From Verrucomicrobiales bacterium (lineage in GTDB: Bacteria; Verrucomicrobiota; Verrucomicrobiia; Limisphaerales; Palsa-1400): a stretch of 33,567 nt of DNA. Positions 1 to 7,836 of the stretch are shown piece by piece. Where the stretch lies: assembly GCA_003140095.1 (NCBI GenBank), contig PLIU01000367.1, positions 1 through 33,567 on the forward strand, given 5' to 3'. The number at the start of each line of letters is the position of its first letter. The first letter of the stretch is position 1. The notes beneath the pieces are model-generated. The model saw only the letters and a list, made by a program, of their open reading frames with translations. It was not told the origin of the DNA and made no database searches. A program made the translations under genes and the position numbers.

Positions 1-763
1 GGCTTCCATGCTCAGGAGTGAATGAGAGCGGATGAGAGCCATCCAGACGGATACCACAGCGGAAGATTGGCGGGGCACAATATTTTGCTAAATATGTTGC
101 AATCCATTAATACGTGAGCAATATTGCACGTGTGATGTTAAATAAACATACAAAATGAGCGATGAAAGAGACAGTCAAAAAGGGAAAAGGAGCGCCGGGC
201 GCGCCATGGCTCAGGAAGAACGCCGCGTATCAGGCCACGAGGCCACCCGGATGCCGCCCCGAGCCGGAAGCAGCCGGAGGCATTCGCTCGGGGGCAAGAA
301 CAACATGCTATCCATTACAACTTGCTCCAGAAAATTCGAGAAAATTCGAGATGAAGAATAAGACCCACACCATAAGCGAATCTTCTTTTATACCTGCCAT
401 CCGGGGCTGGCAGGGACTTCGTCCGCGTCGTCTCTCCTTGAGTCGCCGTTGCCGTTGCTATTTTCGCTTATTTCCGTACCGCGAAGGCCGCGGGGGTCCT
501 CGGAAGTTGGTATTTCCAGCCGTAGGCAACGGAGCGCAGACATTGGGCCACCTTTTCTTTCTGACTGCGGTTCCAAGCCTAGGTTCGCTTTCCAAGCCCG
601 GCACACCAAGCCGAGCCTGCAACACTCTGAGGGCGCATTGTGGCCGCCGCTTTCACGGGGAAACCCACGAGATCGCTGCCGTGCTAGGGGTCAAACTCGA
701 TATTTCGGACTTTGCCGCGAATTTTCCTTGCGTTAGCCAGGAGAATTCTCGAAGGTTTGAAAC
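1..763. other. Intergenic region with no convincing gene
   Basis: No reading frame here looks like a real protein. The frames that are open have arginine- and proline-rich composition, no recognisable domain and no ribosome binding site. The first 155 bases are AT-rich and carry an imperfect palindrome at 112-131. A perfect tandem duplication of a 10-base unit (aaaattcgag) lies at 331-350, and a palindrome gagaattctc lies at 741-750, just upstream of the large secreted protein gene. The region probably serves as a long leader and control region for that gene. This is inference from position only. Confidence 0.5.
112..131. promoter_or_regulatory. Imperfect palindrome, possible operator
   Basis: The core gcaatattgc is a perfect 10-base palindrome. 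It is flanked by acgtg(a) on the left and acgt on the right, giving an almost complete 20-base dyad in an AT-rich setting. Such dyads are often protein binding sites. No gene with a clear start follows for more than 600 bases, so the target is unknown. Confidence 0.2.
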
Positions 764-3700
764 ATGAACACCATCAAATCAAAACAGTCTTTTCTGTCGG
801 ACTCGGGGGTTGCGCGATGGGCCAGCGCATTGATCATGGCCGCAGCCTTTGCCTTCGGAGGCGGCACAACTTTTGCCTCTAACGTGGCGTCCGACACCAC
901 CAGCAGTCCGGTGTATTCGAGCGTCGAGGCCTCTAAAACCAATTTTAATGGGCTTAATGGGGGCTCCGGTTTTGGGCCCTGGATCATTCTGCCCAATCCC
1001 ATTGATACAAATTACAATAATAGTGGAGCATTCCCCGGCGATGGCTACGCTCCTGAGGACAACATTAATACCTTTCCGGGCAGTGAATTTTGGGCCATTT
1101 ACTCTGATGAACTCGCGCCGACGGACGGCGTCACGGCCACCCGGCCGTTTACCGGCGGCGGGCTGAGTGTGGACCAGCTCTTCAGTACGGTGGTCGAGTT
1201 TCGAAATGGAGATACGGGTTCGTATTTGGGCTTTGAACTCCAGGATCGCAACGGCATTTCCTTGTTCAATTTCTCTCAAGAAGGCAATAGCCCCGAGGCG
1301 GGCTTCATCGTCGATGGCACTGGCTTGCATTCCGGCGTGAACGCGCAGTATGACTATCAAGCAGCGCAAACCCTTAGTTTTGTGCTGACGGACTCGACCA
1401 ATTACACTTTTCTCCAAAATGGCCTCATCATATTTAGCGGCAAGATCCCCGCTGGCGACCCCATTGCACAGGTCACGTACTATACCACGAACAATAACGA
1501 CGGTCTGTATATCCAAAGCCTCTCGATCAGTCCCGTCACCGCCTGGTATCAGGCCTGGGACAGCACGGGCGATCCGACGTATGCGGCGGCGGAGTCAACT
1601 GGCACCAATTTTAATGGCCTGAACGGTGGCTCCGGTTTTGGGCCCTGGGTCATTCTGCCCAATCCCATTGATACAAATTTCAATAATGGTGGAGCATTCC
1701 CCGCCAATGGCCTCAGTGTTGAGGACAACATTAATACATTTCCCGGAATTTACTTCTGGGCCATTTACTCTTCCGAGTGGTCGGGCAACGGTGGCTCGGG
1801 AGGTCCGTATGGCGTCACCGCCACCCGTCCCTTTACCGGCGGCGGGTTGGGTGTTGACCAGATCTTCACGACGGAGGTCGAGTTTCGAAATGGAGCCACG
1901 GGCGCGGACTTGGGTTTTGAACTCCAGGACAGCAACGGCCATCCCTTGTTCAATTTTTACCAAATCGGCAACAGTCCCGTCGATGGCTTCATCGTCGATG
2001 CCGCGGGAATGCATTCCGGCGTGAACGCGGATTATGAGTATCAAGACGAGCAAAGCCTCAGTTTTGAGTTGACGAGTTCCACGAATTACACCTTCAGCCA
2101 AAATGGCTCCCCGATCTTTACCGGCACGATTACCGGCGGCCCCATCACACAAATCATGTACTATTCCACCAATAATCAAGACGGTATGTATTTCCAAAGC
2201 CTCACGATCGGTCCTGCGGCCATCGTTCCACCGTCGTTCACGAGCCCCAATGGCGACCATACCCCGCCCCAATCAGCGACAAATTTCGTAGGCGGGCGGC
2301 AGCGCTTTACCGCTGTCGCCTACGGCACCCCTTCGCTGGCTTATCAGTGGAGCCGAAGCGCCAACGGTGTAAACTATACAAATCTTGGCGACGGCGGGGA
2401 AATTTCCGGCTCCTCGACGTCCTCCTTGACCCTGGCCGGCGTCACAACAAACGATGCGGCCTCGTACGTCCTGACCGTGACCGGCCCGGGCGGCCCATCC
2501 CAAGCCGCCGTGAGCGCTCCGGCCACGCTGACCGTTTTAGCTCCTTCCTATACGGCGGGCGCCGATACTATCCAGCTTGGCTCGGCCATCTGCCCTGACG
2601 CGCCGTCCACGGCTCCCTACACTATCAGTGCGAATGTGACGGACTGGATGTATTTCCAACCGACAGGCACAACCTTCCCCTCCTATGCGGAGAACGGCCC
2701 GGATTCTTTTACCACGCCGGCTGGCCCCAGCGGCGTTGACAGTGCCGGCGACAGCCAAAGTTATCTTAGCTTTTCTGGGGGCACAGGGGCTGAGGCGAGC
2801 GCCACGGGCAACCGGAATTTCGCCTACAGTGGAGGTGAGATGTCATTCACGCACACCTTGTTTTCTACGGTGGAAACCGTCAACGTCTGGTACGTCACCT
2901 ACAATGACGCCCTGGATATAACGGTCAGTTCCTCGGGTGGCGGCAATCCCTCTTACGCGCTCACCGATTACGCCCTGCCCTATAATTACGATGGTAATGG
3001 CACCGGCAACAATCATAGTTACGGTGAATTGACCTACCTCATCACGGGCGCTGTTGGTGACGTTATCACCTTTAGCACAACGCCTGACAATGGCGGCGTG
3101 ACGGGCGGAGGCGGCGGCAACGGGGGTGTCCAGGCGGTGACGGCGACCGCTATCGGAACAGGACCCGCCGCCATCCCGCCGTCCTTTACGAATCTTCTGG
3201 GCAATTATACCCCGCCCCAGGCGGCGACCATGTTCGTGGGTGGTTTGCAGCGCTTTACCGCTGTGGCCAACGGCACCGGCCCGCTGGCTTATCAGTGGAG
3301 CCGCAGCACCAACGGTGTGACTTTTACAAATCTTAGCGACGGCGGGGAGATTGCCGGCTCCTCGAGCGCCTCGTTGACCCTGGCCAGCGTCACGGCTGCC
3401 GATGCGGCCTCTTACCAGTTGACCGTGACCGGCCCGGGCGGCCCGTCCAAGGCGGCGGTGAGCACTCCAGTCCCTCTTACCGTACTAACCGGTTCCTATA
3501 CGGGCACCGATACCATCCAGCTTGGTTCGTTCATCTGTCCTGCTGCGCCGTCCACCAATCCCTACAGCATCAGCGCGCATGTGACTGACTGGGAGTATTT
3601 CGAGCCGACAGGCATTCCCGGAGACGGCTCGGCAGCGGCCACGGGTCCGCATTCTTTCACTCAAACATCAAGCGGCGCCGGCCCGAACAATGGCACCGAC

Positions 3701-4327
3701 AGCCAAAGCTATCTTAGTTTTTCTGGAGGCGATGGGGCTGCGCAAACCACTGCGGCCAACGAGAATTTTTCCTTTAGTCAAGACGAAGTGTCATTTACGC
3801 ACACCTTGTTTGCCCCGGTGGAAACCGTCAATGTCTGGTACGTTACCTACAATGACGCCCTGGATATAACGGTCAGTTCCTCGGGCACCAACAGTGTGCC
3901 TTACATGCTCACCGATTATGCGCTGCCATATAATCCTGATGGTGATGGAACGGGCGAAAATCATGCTTATGGCGAAGCGACTTACCTCATCACAGGCGCT
4001 GTGGGCGACGTTATCACCTTTACGACCACTCCCGACAATGGCGGGGTGTCGAACGGTGGCGGCGGCAACGGCGGTATGCAGGCGGTCATGGCCACCGGCA
4101 TCGGAATAGCACCGGTCGGAATTCCCCTCTCCATCGCCCTTTCCAGAACGAATGCCATTCTCTCCTGGCAAGGGGTGACTGGGGCTGCCGGAATGAACTT
4201 GCAGTTCAATGACATCCTTTCTCCGGCCGGTTGGAATGTGGTTCCAGTGACTCCAACCTACAATGGCACCAACGATTCAGTGACCGTTCTCGCGACGAAC
4301 ACCGCCCAGTTCTATCGCTTGCATTAA
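764..4327 (+). CDS. Large secreted multidomain repeat protein with Ig-like domains
   Basis: An 1187-residue exported protein of unknown function. The N-terminus has a hydrophobic stretch at about residues 20-38 (ALIMAAAFAFGGGTTFA) that reads as a long signal peptide. The body has the order A-A-B-C-B-C. Domain A (about 60-260 and 282-480) is a glycine- and aromatic-rich, probably beta-sandwich unit with FGPW, TFPG, FWAIYS and LGFELQD motifs. B (about 489-590 and 806-905) is Ig-like, with the YQWSRS core and a D-AASY-LTVTGPGG end. C (about 592-805 and 907-1115) is a beta-rich unit with VWYVTYNDALDITVSSSG and a GGGGNGG tail. The last 65 residues (LSIALSRTNAILSW to QFYRLH) match the short C-terminal module seen on many verrucomicrobial secreted proteins. 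A surface or matrix role such as glycan binding is inferred. The start was chosen because the signal peptide follows at once. The ribosome site (gaagg) is weak. Confidence 0.85.
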   Translation: MNTIKSKQSFLSDSGVARWASALIMAAAFAFGGGTTFASNVASDTTSSPVYSSVEASKTNFNGLNGGSGFGPWIILPNPIDTNYNNSGAFPGDGYAPEDNINTFPGSEFWAIYSDELAPTDGVTATRPFTGGGLSVDQLFSTVVEFRNGDTGSYLGFELQDRNGISLFNFSQEGNSPEAGFIVDGTGLHSGVNAQYDYQAAQTLSFVLTDSTNYTFLQNGLIIFSGKIPAGDPIAQVTYYTTNNNDGLYIQSLSISPVTAWYQAWDSTGDPTYAAAESTGTNFNGLNGGSGFGPWVILPNPIDTNFNNGGAFPANGLSVEDNINTFPGIYFWAIYSSEWSGNGGSGGPYGVTATRPFTGGGLGVDQIFTTEVEFRNGATGADLGFELQDSNGHPLFNFYQIGNSPVDGFIVDAAGMHSGVNADYEYQDEQSLSFELTSSTNYTFSQNGSPIFTGTITGGPITQIMYYSTNNQDGMYFQSLTIGPAAIVPPSFTSPNGDHTPPQSATNFVGGRQRFTAVAYGTPSLAYQWSRSANGVNYTNLGDGGEISGSSTSSLTLAGVTTNDAASYVLTVTGPGGPSQAAVSAPATLTVLAPSYTAGADTIQLGSAICPDAPSTAPYTISANVTDWMYFQPTGTTFPSYAENGPDSFTTPAGPSGVDSAGDSQSYLSFSGGTGAEASATGNRNFAYSGGEMSFTHTLFSTVETVNVWYVTYNDALDITVSSSGGGNPSYALTDYALPYNYDGNGTGNNHSYGELTYLITGAVGDVITFSTTPDNGGVTGGGGGNGGVQAVTATAIGTGPAAIPPSFTNLLGNYTPPQAATMFVGGLQRFTAVANGTGPLAYQWSRSTNGVTFTNLSDGGEIAGSSSASLTLASVTAADAASYQLTVTGPGGPSKAAVSTPVPLTVLTGSYTGTDTIQLGSFICPAAPSTNPYSISAHVTDWEYFEPTGIPGDGSAAATGPHSFTQTSSGAGPNNGTDSQSYLSFSGGDGAAQTTAANENFSFSQDEVSFTHTLFAPVETVNVWYVTYNDALDITVSSSGTNSVPYMLTDYALPYNPDGDGTGENHAYGEATYLITGAVGDVITFTTTPDNGGVSNGGGGNGGMQAVMATGIGIAPVGIPLSIALSRTNAILSWQGVTGAAGMNLQFNDILSPAGWNVVPVTPTYNGTNDSVTVLATNTAQFYRLH
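941..2215 (+). repeat. Tandem duplicated domain A within the secreted protein gene
   Basis: Two copies begin with aattttaatgg at 941 and 1607, an offset of 666 bases (222 codons). They stay highly similar at the DNA level, for example the run ggctccggttttgggccctgg in both, except for one base before the shared part. The second copy has a short glycine-rich insertion near 1785-1805. This points to an in-frame tandem duplication. Confidence 0.9.
2229..4110 (+). repeat. Tandem duplicated B-C (Ig-like plus C domain) unit
   Basis: Two copies begin with the coding for PPSFT, aligned at 2233 and 3181, an offset of 948 bases (316 codons). The blocks cover the Ig-like domain and the following C domain. 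DNA such as gtctggtacgt and ctacaatgacgccctgg is shared. This duplication is separate from that of domain A. Confidence 0.9.
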
Positions 4328-4401
4328 CAAAACCGTATTTACTGTAATTCGACCGTCCGTGCCGTTCGTGGCTGGTTTTGATCGCAGCCTTGACTGTCCG
4401 A

Positions 4402-4481
4402 GCTTAATCTGATAAAATGGGTGGCGACGACGGCCTGCGGCGTGTCCTCGAAATGGTGGCGGCCGCCGTCAGAGATTAAGC
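4402..4481 (+). other. Inverted repeat in 3' untranslated region, possible structured RNA
   Basis: The 371 bases between the secreted protein and the PadR gene hold no reading frame that looks coding. gcttaatct at 4402-4410 pairs with agattaagc at 4473-4481. Inside it, gacggc at 4429-4434 pairs with gccgtc at 4465-4470. A strong intrinsic terminator follows 41 bases downstream. The arrangement resembles a structured 3' untranslated region or a small RNA with its own terminator. No known RNA family was recognised. Confidence 0.25.
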
Positions 4482-4521
4482 CTGAAGTATTTCCACGACC
4501 TATAACCCTTATGCCGAGTAC

Positions 4522-4564
4522 AAGGCGCGATTGCTCGGGTTCTTGAGCAATCGCGCCTTTTTTC
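4522..4564 (+). terminator. Rho-independent terminator
   Basis: A perfect 15-base-pair stem (4522-4536 with 4545-4559) encloses an 8-base loop (gggttctt) and leads into a T tract. The T tract lies only on the plus-strand side, so it ends transcripts from the secreted protein gene, or from a small RNA upstream, and isolates the PadR-ADOP operon. Confidence 0.88.
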
Positions 4565-4657
4565 GGTTTGCGGCTCGGCATTATTTCGACCCTCGAAACG
4601 CCGCCTGAACCATCCGTTCGGGGTGATACGTCCCCTCGGAGGCGTGGGATCGATATT

Positions 4658-4678
4658 TCCTATTGCGTTCCCATAGGA
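4658..4678. promoter_or_regulatory. Dyad upstream of the PadR gene, candidate operator
   Basis: TCCTAT and ATAGGA form a perfect 6-base dyad with a 9-base spacer, about 20 bases before the chosen PadR start. PadR proteins commonly bind dyads at their own promoters. The sequence differs from the ATGT-N8-ACAT type site known for some PadR proteins, so binding is a guess from position and symmetry. Confidence 0.25.
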
Positions 4679-4698
4679 GAAGCGATAGTCTCCTTTCC

Positions 4699-5043
4699 AT
4701 GAATGACAAACCTGAGGTTTGGCAGGGCACTTTGGCGTTGATGGTCTTGAAAACGCTGGAAGGTGCCGGTTCGTTGCACGGTTACGGGATCGCTCGTCAG
4801 ATTGAGCGGACCAGCGCCGACTTATTGTCCGTCAACTACGGCACGCTCTACCCGGCTTTGCTCAAGTTGCAGCAGGAGGGCTACATCACTTCGGAATGGG
4901 GCCTCTCTGAGAGCAATCGGAAGGCGAAATTTTACCAGTTAACTCGCGCTGGCCGAAAACAGATGCATAAGGAAACCGAGGAATGGGAACAGATGACTGC
5001 CATCGTGGCGAGGTTCCTGAGTCCGAAGGAGGGGATGGCATGA
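4699..5043 (+). CDS. PadR family transcriptional regulator (ADOP-associated)
   Basis: A 114-residue winged-helix repressor of the PadR family, of the short type found in front of ADOP permease genes. The helix-turn-helix core includes QGTLALMVLKTL (about 9-20), HGYGIARQIE (about 27-36), and the recognition helix and wing region NYGTLYPALLKLQQEGYI. The last part is a short amphipathic C-terminal helix that would form the dimer. The ATG at 4699 is preferred over an in-frame TTG at 4663 because the family begins just before the QGTL motif and because the TTG lies inside a candidate operator dyad. The stop overlaps the ADOP1 start as ATGA, so the two are translationally coupled. It probably represses this operon in response to an unknown signal, perhaps a toxic small molecule, as for other PadR proteins. 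Confidence 0.9.
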   Translation: MNDKPEVWQGTLALMVLKTLEGAGSLHGYGIARQIERTSADLLSVNYGTLYPALLKLQQEGYITSEWGLSESNRKAKFYQLTRAGRKQMHKETEEWEQMTAIVARFLSPKEGMA

Positions 5044-7685
5044 GAAAGTTTCGCGGCTGGATAATGAGGTTTGCCGGCCTGTTCAACAAGGGGCGAAAAG
5101 ACCGAGAACTCCAGGAGGAGTTGGCAAGTCATATCCAGATGCACATGGAAGACAATCTTCGTTCCGGCATGACGCCAGAAGAAGCCCGCCGTCAGGCGAT
5201 GATCCAGATGGGAGGAATCGAGTCCACGAAGGAGGCGTACCGGGAGCAACGTGGTCTTCCTCTGCTGGAGACACTGTTCCAGGATTTGCGGTTTGGCGCG
5301 CGGATGCTCCGCAAAAATTCGGGCTTTACGTCCGTGGCCGTTTTAACGCTCGCGCTGGGCATCGGGGCGAGCACGGCTATCTTTAGTATGTTTGACGCGG
5401 TGTTGCTCAAACCTCTCCCCTATCACAACCCGGAGCAACTCGTCTCACTCACGGAATTGCATCAAAAGGGTTACACTCGCGCCACCTCTTTCCCCAACTT
5501 CTGTGATTGGTGCGGACAAAATACGGTTCTTAGTGAATTAGCGGGAATGAGCAGCGCCGCCTATAACCTTGCGGGGGACGGCGAACCGGAACGTGTACTG
5601 GCGCAGAGAGTAAGCGCCGAGTTTTTCCCCCTGCTTGGAGTGAACCCGGTCCTGGGTCGCTGGTTCACAGATGCTGAGGACCGGGCAAACGCGGAACGTG
5701 TCGTTATCATCAGTTATGGCTTATGGCAACGGCGTTTCTCTGGGAGCAGCGACGCGGTCGGCAAACGGATCATTCTCGACGGAGACACTTACACGATTGT
5801 CGGGGTCATGCCTTCGGTATTTCAATCCATTGCTGGGAGCCGTTATCTATCATCCGATGGCACGCGTGACGTATGGACACCGCTGGCTACGGACGCAACA
5901 CGTAGCGGGCGCGGCAAGGTGTTCCTTAGACTCATTGGGCGGTTGAAGCCTGGCGTATCCATAGAAGCTGCTTCGAGTGAGCTGAATGCCGTGGCCAACC
6001 GCCTTGCAAAGCAATTTCCGAGTGAGAACACAGGGTTCGGCATCCAAGTTCGAGGCCTGCACGAGGATTTGGTGGAGAATACCCAGTCCACAGTGTGGCT
6101 TCTCATGGGTGCGGTCGCACTGCTCCTAATGATCGCGTGCGCAAATGTGGCCAACCTATTTCTTGTTCGTGCCTCCGCGCGAGCCAGTGAAATCACAATT
6201 CGTGCGGCGCTCGGCGCCGGCCGGGCACGTATCATTCGCCAGTTACTGACGGAGAGCGCGTTGGTGGCGCTCGGCGGTGGTGTGTTTGGGGTTGGTCTAG
6301 GTTGGTTGGGGATCAATTTGCTCCAACGTTTTTTACCGTCAGGACAAATTCCCCTGCAGGCCGCACAGGTGAATTTCACCGAGCTCGGTTTTGCGCTGGC
6401 TATTTCTCTTGCCTCGGGACTGATCTTTGGCCTCGCACCCGCGCTGCACTCGGCAAAGGTCGACCTTAACGACGCGCTCAAGAGTGCCGGCAAGGGCACG
6501 GTTGGAGGCAGGCGAGGCAACTTACGCAGTAGTTTCGTCGTCGCAGAAATCGCCCTGGCCTTTGTGCTCCTCGCAAGCGCCGGCCTGGTAATCAAGAGCC
6601 TCGGCCAATTGTTGAAGGTGAATCCAGGTTTTCGCGCGGACAACGTGTTGACCATGCGTATTCACTTGTCCGGCGCAAGATATGCAGAAGCGCCAAAAAC
6701 TCGCGCATTTTACGATCAATTGCTCGCTGGCGTCAAAGCGTTGCCAGGCGTCGAGTCCGTTGGCGGGGTTACGAGTTTGCCCATGAGCGGGAGCATTTCC
6801 ACGTCGAGTTTTCTCATTGAAGGGCAGCCTGAACCGGAGGGCAACGCGAACTACACTGATGTGCAAACCGCCACAAGCGACTACTTCCACGTGATGGGAA
6901 TCCCTTTGCTCAAAGGCCGGGTGTTTGGCAGGCAGGATGATGAACACACGCCAGGAGTAGTCCTCATCAATCAACAAATGGCTGTTAAGTTCTGGCCAGG
7001 TGAGGACCCGATTGGACGTTGGATCCGGTTCAGCGACGGAAAAACGAATTATGAAATTGTGGGCATCGTGGGCGACGTGCGTCACTTCGGACTAAGTGCC
7101 GGGGTGCGCCCGGAAACCTACATGCCGCAATCACAACAATTTGGCCGTTCGATGATGCTCGCTGTTCGCGCCAAAGCGAACCCGACTGCCCTCGTACGGG
7201 AAATTCGAGCGCAGATTACGCAACTTGATCCGAATGTGCCACTCGCCGACGTGGGCACGTTAGAGGCAACCGTGGCGGCCACCACTTCGGACCAGCGCGC
7301 CACCGTGTTCCTTCTCGCCGCGTTTGCCGTGGCGGCACTCGTCCTCTCCGCGGTCGGCATCTACGGCGTAATCTCCAATTCCGTCGTTCAACGCACCCGC
7401 GACGTTGGCATTCGCATGGCCCTCGGCGCTCAAGCCGGAGACGTGCGCCGGATGGTGATGCGACAGGGCTTGATGCTGGCACTCTTTGGATTGGCCATCG
7501 GCGTGATTGCGAGTTTCGTTTCCAGTCGCCTGCTGACGAGTGCACTCTTCGAAGTGACGGCCGGTGACCCGGTTACATTGGCCGCGGTTTCATTCCTTCT
7601 CATACTGGTCGCGCTGCTTGCATGTTGGCTGCCCGCCCGCCGCGCAACCAAAGTCGATCCGATGGTGGCCCTCCGACACGAATGA
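5040..7685 (+). CDS. ADOP-type ABC transporter permease 1 (MacB/FtsX-like)
   Basis: An 881-residue inner-membrane permease of the ADOP (acidobacterial duplicated orphan permease) type. An N-terminal cytoplasmic domain of about 75 residues (FNKGRKDRELQEEL, EEARRQAMIQMGG) precedes the first membrane helix (SVAVLTLALGIGASTAIFSM, about 97-116). A MacB-type periplasmic domain and an FtsX core (LMIACANVANLFLVRA) follow. The second half repeats the plan: periplasmic domain, then a final FtsX core (VGIYGVISNSVVQRT, GIRMALGA) ending in ACWLPARRATKVDPMVALRHE. The gene starts at the ATGA overlap with PadR, with an ideal aaggagg seven to eight bases upstream. ADOP proteins are usually found without a cognate ATPase, and their substrates are unknown. 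They may act as mechanotransmission partners or exporters with an ATPase coded elsewhere. Confidence 0.93.
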   Translation: MRKFRGWIMRFAGLFNKGRKDRELQEELASHIQMHMEDNLRSGMTPEEARRQAMIQMGGIESTKEAYREQRGLPLLETLFQDLRFGARMLRKNSGFTSVAVLTLALGIGASTAIFSMFDAVLLKPLPYHNPEQLVSLTELHQKGYTRATSFPNFCDWCGQNTVLSELAGMSSAAYNLAGDGEPERVLAQRVSAEFFPLLGVNPVLGRWFTDAEDRANAERVVIISYGLWQRRFSGSSDAVGKRIILDGDTYTIVGVMPSVFQSIAGSRYLSSDGTRDVWTPLATDATRSGRGKVFLRLIGRLKPGVSIEAASSELNAVANRLAKQFPSENTGFGIQVRGLHEDLVENTQSTVWLLMGAVALLLMIACANVANLFLVRASARASEITIRAALGAGRARIIRQLLTESALVALGGGVFGVGLGWLGINLLQRFLPSGQIPLQAAQVNFTELGFALAISLASGLIFGLAPALHSAKVDLNDALKSAGKGTVGGRRGNLRSSFVVAEIALAFVLLASAGLVIKSLGQLLKVNPGFRADNVLTMRIHLSGARYAEAPKTRAFYDQLLAGVKALPGVESVGGVTSLPMSGSISTSSFLIEGQPEPEGNANYTDVQTATSDYFHVMGIPLLKGRVFGRQDDEHTPGVVLINQQMAVKFWPGEDPIGRWIRFSDGKTNYEIVGIVGDVRHFGLSAGVRPETYMPQSQQFGRSMMLAVRAKANPTALVREIRAQITQLDPNVPLADVGTLEATVAATTSDQRATVFLLAAFAVAALVLSAVGIYGVISNSVVQRTRDVGIRMALGAQAGDVRRMVMRQGLMLALFGLAIGVIASFVSSRLLTSALFEVTAGDPVTLAAVSFLLILVALLACWLPARRATKVDPMVALRHE

Positions 7686-7695
7686 TTTTAACTAT

Positions 7696-7836
7696 ATGCA
7701 CTCAACCATTCAACTCATTGAGCTCAAGAACATCGAAAAGGTGTTTCTCACCGATGAAGTCGAAACCCATGCCCTGTCCGCTGTCACCCTCGAAATCCAC
7801 CATGGTGATTCCGTATACAAGGAGGGCCTGGCATGA
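7696..7836 (+). pseudogene. Relic of an ABC ATPase (MacB/LolD type) joined to a PadR-like 3' end
   Basis: A 46-codon frame between ADOP1 and ADOP2. Residues 5-40 (IQLIELKNIEKVF, then ETHALSAVTLEIHHGD) match the first 40 or so residues of MacB/LolD-type ATPases. The frame stops just before the place where Walker A (GPSGSGKST) should come. The last codons (KEGLA, stop) match the end of the PadR protein upstream (KEGMA, stop), and in both cases the stop overlaps the next ADOP start as ATGA with aaggaggg in front. The simplest reading is an in-frame deletion that removed most of an ATPase gene and of a second PadR gene. The short shared tail could instead be chance, because it contains the Shine-Dalgarno site. 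It cannot be a working ATPase. Its translation may still help couple ADOP2 to the operon. Confidence 0.75.

Noticed and set aside
162..767. A 201-codon plus-strand frame before the secreted protein gene
   Set aside because: Composition is Arg/Pro/Ser-rich with no hydrophobic core or motif, and it runs into the start of the real gene; it looks like an accidental open frame.
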